A model generated the notes under the pieces. That model ran no database searches. It was not told the DNA's origin and saw only the letters and a list, made by a program, of their open reading frames with translations. From Phoronis australis (lineage: Eukaryota; Phoronida; Phoronidae): a stretch of DNA of 59,120 nt. The stretch is from contig NMRA01000177.1 of assembly GCA_002633005.1 (NCBI GenBank), positions 598,861-657,980 of the forward strand, written 5' to 3'. Every line of letters starts with the position of its first letter. The stretch's first letter is position 1. The translations under genes were made by a program, and so were the position numbers. Positions 1 to 12,100 of the stretch are shown piece by piece.

Positions 1-477
1 TTCTAGTCTACAGCACTCAGCAGTATACTGTGTAGGCTACCAGGACATGCAGCTGTTTTCTGCACAAACGTTTGTGACACCTCTTCTTCTTTTTGATCTA
101 CTGATCTACAGAGTTCCACAGTCAATCAGCTTTCGTCAGGAAGCTTTCCTAAACTTCTTTAGGCTCTGACATCACAATTTTGTGCTGTTTGATAAACCTT
201 GAATTATACAGGCATCACATTCCATGGGAGCAGCCATATTGAAGTAACTAAGCACAACAATACAATCTGGCTCTCAGATTGGTCAATTCACTAGAAAAGC
301 GCCATCAAGTGGCAGGAATGTGCATCATATTTTGTGCAACAAAAACACCTTTTTTAGAAAAATGTGCAAGTGTAGACGTGGGAACTTTTTGGAATTTGAT
401 TTATAGGTATATTATCTAGCCACATAGAAAAAACTAGGTTGCCCCCCCAAAGTACTCACAAGGATGAACGCTATGAG
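1..477. other. Non-coding stretch, nothing recognised
   Basis: AT-rich sequence without a convincing exon, repeat or RNA gene. It probably belongs to an intron of, or lies upstream of, the MAM/CUB gene whose first visible exon is at 3149. Confidence 0.4.
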
Positions 478-838
478 ATCTGGCCCACCGACTAATAGTT
501 GTGTTCCTCATTGCTCGAACGGCTAGAAAAAATACGCACATTCACCTGTCTGTTATACAGTTCCTAAGTACGTTGAGATGCGGAAGCGTTGGGTTGTTGC
601 CATACGCCGCGACGAAGGAAAATATGTCCGGTTAAACTTTATAAATGTTTTCGAAGTTAGATCATATTTTGGCACATCTCGGTTGCCGCCAGCGCATCAT
701 ACGAACGACCGCGGAATCTTCGGTCAGCCAGGCTGTTTTCACGACTACTGCTTGAAACATACTGCATTTTTCTTTCCAAAAAGGACAGGGCCCTCAATCC
801 CTCGATTTTGGGACCGAATATCGTCCCTATTCCCCTGT
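477..838 (+). pseudogene. Decayed THAP-domain fragment
   Basis: Reading from 477 gives a C-x-P-x-C start (SCVPHCSNG), then an in-frame stop, then VPKYVEMRKRWVVAIRRDEG (558-629), which resembles the centre of a THAP zinc-binding DNA-binding domain. Near 760-806 the frame gives FFFPKRTGP, like the motif that ends the domain. The zinc ligands in the middle (Cys and His) are not in the open frame, so the copy is broken by a stop and probably by indels. THAP domains occur in P-element and Kolobok transposases and in domesticated THAP proteins. Which source this fragment came from cannot be told here; a transposase relic is most likely given the repeat-rich surroundings. Confidence 0.55.
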
Positions 839-2020
839 CAAAGATACTGAAAAATCACGCGAAATTCCCTCCATGAGGCCTAAAAATTCCTCTCCGAAGT
901 AACCTGTAACCACACAGGTGACAATTTGAAAGAGCACAGTTAAAATGCTACTTAACACAGAGCCCACGAGAGCTTGTAACAGGGCGGGGGTGCTATTGAT
1001 CTGGTGATCGGGAGGTAGATTTTTCTCCTCACTCGGCGAAAAAAATCGCCTCTCAGAGGGCGCAGGCACCTTTCCCCGATCGGATGAACGAAGCCTCTAA
1101 AGAAACACGATAACTATGCTTGCTCCGTCCAGTTAACTGAAACTGAGATCTAAAACGAGGTTATGCTTTGGACGAACGAATTAGGTGTTTTAATTTTAGA
1201 ATTCTACTTGTTCCAGATTGATATATGAAACATAGCACCTGAAATAGACTGGGGAACGTAAGAATTATTAAAACCAAAAAAGCAGAGCTGATGGTCTGAT
1301 AATTTTTATTTTCAGTTACGAGCCTGGTTTTTTATTTGAATAAAAATATATTTAAGAACATCAATTATTCTTTCAGATCAAGGGCAAATCAACTATTAGT
1401 CCCGATAGTTTCTACCTCACCAAGACCTAGGCTATGCTTGATGTTCTTGATCAACAACTTAAATCATGTGACTAATTGCACATGACAGCAAAATGCGATG
1501 AGCCACCACTGTCGAATATATCTTCAACTCGTCAACAATACGAACAGATGACCTGGTTCGTTTAGAAAGTATTATCAACAATTTATTAGAAGAAATGTAA
1601 ACCTGCATTAACCATAATACCGAATCCGTAACACTACGATCGCCGCAATTTGGTCATATTTACTTTTTATATTTCGAACCTAATTTTCAGAAAAAAAATT
1701 ATACCCTTTCGTCAGGCAACTCTTTGGTGCATTGACTTGTTCTCTAATGTATTTTTCTACGTCTCTGTGGTTAATTATCGACACAATTTTAAGATTAAAT
1801 ATCCAGGTTGGACTCGAAAGACTGGTCATTTAACTCACGCAATGTCAACTTCCGCTTTGTTTATCGCAGTGAGCTTCGCTTTGGATTTTAATGTCCGCCG
1901 CGTGAGTTAGGTCTATAAGAGGCGATGTGGATATAGACTGATTAAGACGGTAAAAAAGACTAATTAAATTCCCCTTTAATTGTGCTTAAGGTGATTGATA
2001 CTATCCAAATTAAATCAAAA
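839..2020. other. Non-coding stretch, possible tail of the THAP relic
   Basis: The plus strand after 838 continues with short proline- and serine-rich open pieces broken by stops, possibly more of the decayed THAP gene. From about 1080 to 2020 it is AT-rich with no exon showing MAM, CCP or CUB features. I looked here for the missing N-terminal MAM exon and found none. Confidence 0.3.
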
Positions 2021-2025
2021 CCGGG

Positions 2026-2181
2026 GCCGGATCCAGGATTTTGAGTTAGGGAGGCCAGGGCAGCATATTAGCCAGGATTTTGCCCGACAGACATTCGCAC
2101 CTCTGAACTGCCTAATGGAATCTGGGAGAATTTTAGGGGGGGGGGCATGGCCCTCTTGGACCCCATCTAAATCCGCCACTG
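2026..2181. mobile_element. Short non-autonomous element with GGATCCAGG / AATCCGCC ends
   Basis: The segment starts GCCGGATCCAGG and ends CTAAATCCGCCACTG, with a G run and a C-rich stretch just inside the right end. The two ends are imperfect inverted copies of each other. A relative with the same end pattern lies at 30631-30900. It has no coding capacity, and the superfamily is not identified. Confidence 0.45.
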
Positions 2182-2339
2182 AAAACGGCAGTGGTTATGT
2201 ATTTATTTACAACAGGCTTTTCGGAAATAGTCAGGGAAGTTCTCGTATATTAGTGACTGAGTGTTATAGAACTATGGTTTGGAACACCCCAGAAGCATGG
2301 GTGACAGTGAACAGTTAGGCTGCAGTCGCAGTGGCGGTG

Positions 2340-2950
2340 AATTTGCTGTCCCAAATATTAAAATCTAGGGGCATGTCAGACTCGAGGGCATGTTTGAAGT
2401 AGACGTTGCATGTAGGTTCAGTGAATGTTGTTTGATTGTATTTATGAACATGTTGGGACTGAGAAAAGACCACTTGCTCGACTGTAGCTGCACTGTTCTT
2501 AAAGATGGCGGCCCCCAGTTGCATTATGCATTGCTGGGTAGCTACTGAGAAATCGGTTGCGATTCCAGGTAACCCTCAAAGAAGTCAGAATTCAGTACAA
2601 AAATTAGTTGATTGACAGTATTTTGAGCCACATTTTTGGAATGTGTAGGAAATTTGCTTTCATAATCTAGGCTTATGTCACGCTTTGGCAGGGAGGTGGT
2701 GGATTTTTTACCTCTTTTTCTTATCCTAACTTGCTTTTCAATAGGAGTGGAAGGGCCAAAAATACAAGAGAGAAAGTTTCTGTGGTCATCTGCAGGGGTT
2801 GTGATGTGAAAAGACTCAAGGCTTTTCATTCTTTGTATGCAGTCTTCGACAGAGTGAAGAAAGAGTGACGAGTTCATTGACGTGTCGGTTCTGACAGGCA
2901 AAACCCAGTGAGAACTGTTCTGGGCCCCCTTATTCACATATTTTGTAATT
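2340..2950 (-). repeat. Dispersed coding-like repeat, copy A
   Basis: On the minus strand an open frame of 149 codons (2991-2542) carries FLHSVEDCIQRMKSLESFHI and then DDHRNFLSCIFGPSTP. Copy B on the plus strand at 23518-24150 has FLHSVNNGMQRQKSFESFHM and DEHRNFFSLLF in the same order. The nucleotide match continues past the open frame in both copies through CTACATGCAA and GATTTT. The reading frame is kept over about 70 codons, which suggests descent from a protein-coding sequence such as a transposon ORF. I do not recognise the protein. The two copies point in opposite directions. Confidence 0.55.
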
Positions 2951-3148
2951 TCCAGAACGTGTATGAACGGACAAACTAGTTCTAGCCACATGTAAAAGAC
3001 TATAAATAGGGCCTACTCAATTCCGAGTTAAAGTTGAGTGAGTTATTAAATCAGTAAGGTGTGCTAGAGAAGGCACCATAAGTTTTCGCATACACGGTAG
3101 CATTAGCTGAAGTTGGATTGGACAATACGGTGTTTTCTTTTGTTTCAG

Positions 3149-6100
3149 GAGCATACTACGTGTACATCGAAACTTCAAGCCCACGTGTTCATGGCGACGT
3201 AGCACGTCTCACGTCACCACTTTACGATCCCAAATACTGTGATACAGCAGTGAGTATAAAAACATGTAATGATTCAGCAATTGCCCGCAAATCGAAAATA
3301 TTATATGCAAGTAGATGATAATGAAAATAATATTGGATATAGAAAGATAATTATAACCATAGAAATGTAGCCCTAGAATGCCAACTTCGCTCTCGCGATG
3401 CTGAAGTTGCGCTGCGCATGCGTGGAATTTGCTTGGATTCGTTTGTTCCATTGTGGGTCCTACTTATGGAATTAACTGTCAACGAAACATCTCGCAACTC
3501 CGCCGTTTTTCAACAGAATTGCATAAGATCCATATCATTAGAAAGCCCTTTGTCAATTCTCAATTATTATACCAGAACCAAAAAATAAATAGTTTAATTT
3601 ATATGTAATTATCATTTCGCATTATTTTCTAATTCTTAAAACCAAGAGCGTTATCAAAATGCAATAAATAACAAGGTATAATAACATAAAAATGAAATGA
3701 ACCAGAGAGGTTATATACACGACTAGTTCACCTGTAGGAAAATAATTTCAACTATTCAAAAAAATTTTACTCTATAAAAATTTTAGAATATGGATCCCTC
3801 ATAGTTGCTGTGCATAATTTAGTCAGGCGTGCATCCAAAATTATAATCTTTACATATTTTAATGGGACTTTTGGCGCCGTTTGATCCAATTATATTCTTC
3901 ATTTAAAATTCAGGATGTAGTGTCATTTACAAAAACAGTGATAATCTAATTACTTGACGGAATGGTAGCTGGTGTTTAAGGGTCTTGCTTCCCTTTCGTG
4001 CGAACTAGGCAAAGAGAGCAGCAGACAACCTGCTAAAGCAACTATTTGCCGTAAGCTAAAACGCAAAAAACAAAAATGAAGTGCAGCAGATAAAAATTTC
4101 CCATCAGTGCCAGTTAAAACCGTCAAATTCTTCGAAAATATACTGAAACAGATTTCTATGACTTGCAGATAAACTTCTTTTATCACATGTATGGAACCCA
4201 CATTGAAACGCTGAACGTGAAAATTGTTAGTAACGATCCGGTTTCGAAAACGAAAACTGTTTTCACCAAGAAAGGCAACCAAGGAAACCAGTGGAACAAT
4301 GTTGCCATAGATGTACCGAAAGACTGGGGTAAATTTAAGGTAAGGTTTAATATTCAAGGATTTTCCCACATCCCCAGTTGATCTGGGACTCGTAAAATCA
4401 TACAACATAAAGACAAATTTGTAGAAAACTGGCATTTGTGTGAAACGTTTTGTTCACGTGTAAGAATTTTCTCGGTCCATATATTTAAGCCGGTGTTTGA
4501 AAGTTTGAAGATGTAGTTGTCCGTAAGTTGTACATGAAAGTCTGTAACGAAAAGTAGCTAAATTATTGCAGAAATATTGTACATGACGACTGATTAACAA
4601 TGAAAATATAAACACTTTCTGAGCTGTGAATTATGGAATCTTTACAGTTAGTGTTCGAAGGCGTCAGAGGTTCTTCTTACTACGGAGATATTGCTATTGA
4701 CAAGGTTGTGCTGAGGCGCACCAATTGTGGTATTGCTCCCCGTGAGTATTTGCAAATAAGCTGCTCAGTGTTGAATCTGTCTGGTGCAAATTTCCACATT
4801 CAATACCGGGGAGTTAAGGTTATCTCCAACCTTATTTAGTGGCCTCTATTCTAACTCATATATAAAAAATCCCAAAAACTAAGCTTTGTCAACTAGTAAA
4901 AGTATGTATTTTCTGAAAGAAAAAAGATTAGAGAATATGAAAATGCTTTTTGTATTAATGTACCATTATTATTTTTACGTAAAAACCTTTTTAAGTCAAA
5001 ATTTTATTTTTAAGAAAGGTACATTCATAGCAAAATAACCCCTCGGTCGATTTTAATGAAACATTTTTTAAATGAAAACTTCACCAGTTACCTCAAAAAC
5101 GTTGTTAGGAATATTCGACCAGTCTTTTCGTTTGATTTCTATGACAAATCAACTCGCAAAGCGTAAGGTATTTTTGTAAAAAAACGGAAGTCGTATTCGT
5201 CTTTGTTACATTACGCAAAAATAGGCCTTTATATCGAAAATCCTAAAAGCGTTTTTGAGACTGATGACTAAATATTAAATTTGGAAAGTTTCAGCGAAAT
5301 CTACAGAGCCGTTTTCGAGAACTCGTGTTCCTAAGTTCAAAAGAAGTCGATTTGCCGAAGCCGAGAAAAAGCCGATTAAACTAGGACAAGTGAAAATCTC
5401 AAAGTCTTCGCTTAGTTATTCGGTAAAAGCTTGTTTTCGGTACACATAACCTATAAAAGCCTTAAATATGTTCGCTATTTCAACATTCTCTTGCAATGTC
5501 AAGTGATTTTGCAGTGCGTAATTAACTTAATTATCATTAAAAACGTATCCTTCTCAGCTAACTACTGTTGTTTGCGACCATATTACCTACTTTTAGACCT
5601 AAATAGGTCATAGTTCATTGTTATATACACAAAGCCTGTACACGTCATGTGCTGGGAGACTGATACGAAACCAAGTAAGAAATGGATGACAAAGATCGAA
5701 TCGATGGTTTAAGCATGCCGTTAGTATGAGACCGAAACATTGAAAGGTGAATTTATTAATTGAATGAAGGAATTAGGGTGAGGATTTTTATCTTTTCCCA
5801 TTGAGGCTATTCGGAGGTGTCGCTGCTGTACTAGTGGTGATTGAATTGCGCATGCGTGGTTGCCTGCATATAAACAACTGGTAAAAGATGGATTTGTTAT
5901 CAAAATACGTCGTCGCGCTAAGCCTTATTTTTGCTAATTTCACTGGTGCAAGACTTCGACAGGTGGCCATAAATTCCCAAAAAACCTAAGGTTACTATAT
6001 ATTCGTTGACAATTGCGGTCAAAAGGGTCAACCCACTGACAAAAAGTGTGTGGATGCTGAAGCCCCGTGTGTGCTCTATGACTATGCAGTTCATTCGGAG

Positions 6101-9100
6101 ACTACACAACATTACTTGGTAAGTTTTTAGCAATCAGTTTCTATAGACATCGTTTGGTGATGTTACCCCACCAGTTACCCCACTGGATAACGGGTTTATT
6201 GAGTGGAACTAAGTGTTTCTTTTAGGAAACTCACCCGGGACTCGGATGCCGGGTAGAGTAGCAGCACATATTCATATTGTCCTGGGTGGGAGTGCTCCCA
6301 TAAGAGGTGTATGGTACGTAATGCACAGAAGTCAAGGATGACTTTTTCACCGCAGTTTCTCTTCAAAACTATGCTGTGTACAACAAATCTCTCTAGATGA
6401 GTGAGTTTCCTTATTTTATAGCGGACCCCATCCCCAGGACTACCCGATCAGTTACCGAATTGACATGAATAAGCCTTATTTCAGTATATGTTGTAACATT
6501 GCATTGGAAAAAAAATTGACACCTAGAATGAATTTTACTTGTTGAGATCAGAAGCTCATTTTAAGTGTCATGAAAAATACACATTGTTAAATCACTTTTA
6601 GCCTGTTTTACATATTTTAATTCAAATTTTAAATAACAAAGGTTATTAGCTTCTACATATAAACATGAAGATGAAACGTCAAGTATATTCTGCCTTGCAA
6701 AAGTAGTTTTGTCTTGTGTTTTCTTTCACAATTTGCTAATATTTCTCTGACTGTTCTGTTACAGGTGAGAGAAAACAATTGAAACTAACCGCCCGAACGT
6801 CTATTTTACCTTTGTACAAAGTCAAAAGCAATCCTTCAGCAGTAACCAGAGGGAATTGAACGTAATTCAGAAATTCAGCACTAGATATGCCTGATTATGG
6901 ACTCCGTCGCTATGTATGTTTCTTTGAATGTATGGGCTTTTTCAGTTTGCCATTTATTTTTTAAATACACTGATAATTGCTTATTCTCGTAACTTGTGCA
7001 TAGCAGATTCTTATCCGCCTAGCTACAATTGAAAACATACTTTTGCTCATAACACAAACCTTAAAATTGCTTAAGAAAGCTCTAAAAATAATTACACACA
7101 CAAACAAATCAAATGCAAACAAAGGGAATACTTCATTTTGATCGTTGCACATTTCTATAGGCCAACGGGAAAATGACAATTCGTAAGCGTATTCGGTAAT
7201 CACTTCAGCTTTATCAAGAAAAAGCACAAGTGCACTGTATGGGACTTTAAAACTGAAGAAATATTGTGGTTTCCATTATTAGTGACAAACTTGCCTGTTG
7301 ATAAAAAATTTATTCGATCATCAAAGTGTAACATTAACGGGCTTTCTACTGACACATCGACAATCGATGCAGTCACTGAGTGTCATTTCCCCATAATGTG
7401 TACCAAATTGAAAAGTTTTTACCATTAGTATAAAGCCTTTCTTCTGAAAGGAGAAGTTAATGCCATTCAGCTTTTGGCTTTCATTTCACTGGGATCTAGA
7501 TTCAATGGCCTATAGAAGCGCTTGTAAAAAAGGTCCATTTTCAACACGTGGCTTTCTTCCATATAACCTCATTCAGCCTCAATAACATCCACAATTAGAC
7601 CCTTGAAGGTAAACACAGCAGCATATCACTTGAATCGTTTTGAGCCCAAAACCAGACTCTGAACTAGACCAGAGTGTGACTAGGTCTTCTTTAGCTTCAG
7701 TCCCTCATGTTTCTTCCAGGAAAGGAAATAAGCTATTGTCCACACATGACTCATTGCCTATGAAAGGGAATCCTCACCAACAAGGCTTACGTGTGTAGCA
7801 GTCAGATATACTTCGTCTGAATACACAGACAGTCCACTGGCACATTGTCTTATGGTAACTTAGTACTGCGATTCACATTTCTCCAGGGCCACTGACTTGT
7901 ACATTGTGCCATGTAGCACTGCTGCTGTGTGGAAGTGCTATGGGAAGAGAACGGAATAACAAAGCTTGCTTATGATACAGCTTGAAGTGGCCTTAAAATG
8001 TCACTGAACCGGGAACAAATATTGAAATATGAATAATTAAGTACCACAGATTGGGTCAAAAATGCTACCCCTGTTTTTCAAAAATATGATATGGTGACTG
8101 CTCTACAGTTTCACATAAAATTAAATAATTACTATTTTCAGAAACCAAGGATGTATATAATAACTATTGCATAAAACTGTGTCTTTATTTTTCATTCGTA
8201 GCCATAACAATTCTTTAAACGCATCACTTGTCTGCAAAGTATACAAGTTTTTTGAGACGACTTACCCATTTTGATACTTTCAGCAATTTTAAACTCCGAT
8301 TGCAGATTCATGGGTCTGTCAAGCACACTTCTAGTCTAAGGCTGAGAAAACCGTTTCTCAGACTTTTAATTTTTCTTTTAGTAGAAGATATGAAGACTTG
8401 GGTCATTTAAAATGATGGATAATCTTTCTGTTGTTTAAGAGTAATTACAAATCGTAAGGCTCCATCAAAAATGCAATTTTCACAAAAATGGCAGTCGTTT
8501 GAGTTTATAACGACTTGCAACATTTCAAGGCATGAGTTAAGACTACTAAGTCACTATGAATTCAGAAAATGTAATATATTTTCCTGGGTTTACAATTGAT
8601 AGCAAACCAGTTTCATGAAATAAACTTGAAGGGACTTCATGACGGTTAAAATTACCTCACCATACTCTTTACCCCAGACATCAGTGTACTACCTGTTACT
8701 TCCACACATTCAGTTGCACCAAATTTTACAACCCCAACACCCTATGCCAATCCCCCGCTAAGGACCTGAATAAGTAAATTTAACAAAATGACTTACATAC
8801 CTTTCTTTAAAAATACTTGTTCCTTTTTCAGAGGCTTTGTTCATTGTCTCCGATATAGAAAGTAGGCTTTGACAACAGATCTGCACTTGATGGGAAAATC
8901 TTGCTGGTTATCTGCAGTCAAATGCTTAAAACCAATTTTTGTCCATCACGTACGGCGCAGAAGCGATGCATATCTCCTCTGCACGGTACAAGCCCTCAAA
9001 CTTAAAAAAAGGTCACGTGAAAACAGACGTGATGTATTTCCATTTCAACGTGTAATAGATTTCCGGAAGACATGTGGTAGGGAGTAAACAAATAGTCTAA

Positions 9101-12100
9101 TGGAATGGATATTTGTCACGTACTCTTTGCCATTGGGCTTGGATTGCAATCTTAACTCATTAACCTGTATCGAGTTGACAGCATAAACATTCAGCATTGG
9201 CTGATGTAACCTGTTAGAAATCATTCCAAACAATAACAATGCTTTGATGTACGAAAAGATCCCAAGTGATACGTCAAGTATCGTAACACATATCACAACA
9301 AACAAAGATTAACCCGACTGGCGACTGCCGCATAGTCGACATCGGCGAGTACCTCAGTTAACAGGCATCAGTAGAATAAACATGGAATAATCGTTAAAAT
9401 AATCACAAACCTTACCTTTGTATAAGGTCGTGCTTACTTCCTCTCATAGAAGCACCCTTTTCACGCAATCTCAGATTCAGTTGGCACGGCTGAAAGCCAT
9501 TTCACCATGTATTCAAAGGGCTCGCGAAATCGAGGCTGTTAATCTATCACCACTAGTACACGCGCGCCCTCTAGTTATTGTGGATTTTCCGAATAGCCCT
9601 ATTTGCTGTGTTCATGACCACACGAGGCCTGAGGCGACAGTAGCATTCGTTCTCAAGATGCCAACGGTCGAGTGCTATGTAGACGCACAACTCCCTTGGG
9701 ATCAAAACAACGTTTTGTCTTTGTTTTCCCTGGCACCATTCTACCATAAGTAGACCTCATTTACTCATATGTTATGGCGATTTTGTGAATGAAAGGACTG
9801 AGGGTATACGAAGCTGTTCTGTACCTGGCGGGAGATTCGATTTGATTGAAAGCCCTTTAACCTTTGACCTCGGATAAGTTGAAAACAAATATCCACGCGG
9901 TTGTGCAGTTCCGAGGTGATTCTGTTAAAACATTTGTTTTTGGCTACGCGGTATATATTTTGTATTTGAAGTTCCCAGAGCATGAAGATAAGGTATTTTA
10001 CTAGACACGTGAAATATTGTAAAAATGGCCATTTTTGGTGAATAAGGTTGGAGATAACCTTAATCGAGCCTTACTATCGTCCATAAAAGACATATCACGT
10101 ATTACATAAACGCGTAGTAAAAAGCCGAACTACATACTCTTACTCCACGGCCCACAATATTGGATTCTTTGTGCGTGGCAAGGGTTTTTGTCCGTGGCAG
10201 CGAGAGTTCTTGCTGTGCGTGGTAAGGATTCCGCTTCGTGGTAATGTGCTCTACGGTCCGCACCACGTTTCGATTGCCACCCTTGGACAAACGTCATTGA
10301 ACATTGCAGTTAAATCGTGCTCCCCACCTCCACCTATTGAGGACGGAACCAGTATCTACAAGACGTCTGGACAGAACGTGACTTATAAGTGTAACCCTGG
10401 ATTGGCACTGCGCGGGTACGGGTCAGAGACTCGGATATTTTATTGTCAAAGAAACGGGACTTGGAACATTAGGAAGACAAAGCTTGTGTGCGAAGGTAAT
10501 GAAAATATTAATTTTCACATTCTACAGACAATATCCACAAGGAGTTGTTATACGTAGCCTAGATATCGGCAGAAAATGTCGATGAAAGAAACCTTGCATT
10601 GCCTACGTGCGAAAAACAGACCTACATGTAAGGAAAAACGAAGAGCACCACTAATGACTTTAAATTTACAGCCCAAACACAATTTTCGAAGGAAATGTTT
10701 TAAGTAGCCCTTAGAAACAGTATGCCGGTGACTAATTTTTGGTTATGTCTGCAGGGGATGGGAACTGCGTTCCTTGCCCCCTTAAATCAACCTATGACTA
10801 TAAAAGTTTGCTGTTTTTTTCAGCCGATTGCCCAGCGGATCGTCAACGTACCGGACAATACGGTATTGTGGTCAGTCCAGGATACCCCAGCGGTTACCAT
10901 AACAACCAAAAATGTTCGTGGAATATTGTTGGTCTAAAAGGACACAAGCTGTTGCTTGATTTCACTTATTTCCAGACAGAATTTATCCACGACAACTTGG
11001 AAATCTACGTGAGTAATGCACCTTACTATCTGAGGCAATACCACTGGAATATCCTTCGAAATAAATTGCGAAGAAACTGGCCCACTGAAACAATATTCGC
11101 GTGTACATGCGCCGTTCATATGCGCTCATCTGCGAAAGCACATTTGCCAACTTCGACTCAATCTAGACAATGAAACAAGTTGCGACTAAAGGAGTCAAAC
11201 GTTCATTTGTATTATGGGAGAAATGCTCTTTAAGCTTGTCTGCACCTCAGTAATATTAGCCAGCCAGCCAGCTGTATGAAGACTATCATCAAAATACAGC
11301 TAGTACCTCAATAGACTATAGCTTTCTATAATCCATTATAGGCTACCACTGTGTGTTGAGCTCCGTTAGACCCCGAAATTTCACGCAGCCTGGGTAGTTG
11401 TGCTCTTCACCTCGTCGTGAAACTTGTAGCATAATGTAGAGCTTAACGACCGGCGAGGTGCATGCAAAATCTGGGAGGCAATCAACACTCACGTTGCCCG
11501 TTCCAGCCGTTTAAGTGAAAAACAATCTAATAAACGTCATTGTGTTGCATAACTCTCCGCCTTTTGTAGCAAAGAAAAGTCTGTCGTTTGAAAACGGTAC
11601 GGTAGTGACACGCGCACGCGCTATTTTCTAAAGTTTTGCGACATCTCTCGGGAGGTGATGACAGCTTCACAGCAACAAAATCTGACATTGGGTTTGCTGG
11701 TATTAACTTGTAACGAAATGTACGGTGGCCCAAAGATGACATCGCGCATTTCTGTTTTAATTATCTTAGGGTCTCGAGATCGCGACTTAATTATCTCCCG
11801 ATCTCGATTCTGTGAACACAGTCTCAACTTATAGATCGTGGTTTTCACAACGAATACTCGAAGCAGTTTGTATAAAAACGCGTTAAGTTAAGAGGACCCG
11901 TCGGTGAAGAAAAAAAAAACGGCGCAACAAAAAGCAAAAAAAACAAAAGTTCCAGAGGTTTGGTCCGGTCGGTCTCAGTTGGACAAGGATAACAACTCGG
12001 AAACACACATGTATGTGGCTATTGACAGCTGGTAAAAGAAAAGACGATGTAAATAACGTAACTTTGTATATTATAAACTGCGTATAATATGGGGTGCAGG

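Noticed and set aside
1650-1910. Plus-strand open frame of 86 codons, considered as the missing MAM1 exon
   Set aside because: It has no CDFE-like or tryptophan pattern of a MAM start and lacks a fitting phase-1 donor.
5869-5874. TATA box (TATAAA) for the signal-peptide ORF
   Set aside because: It lies only about 14 bp before the ATG, too close to place a transcription start between them at normal spacing.
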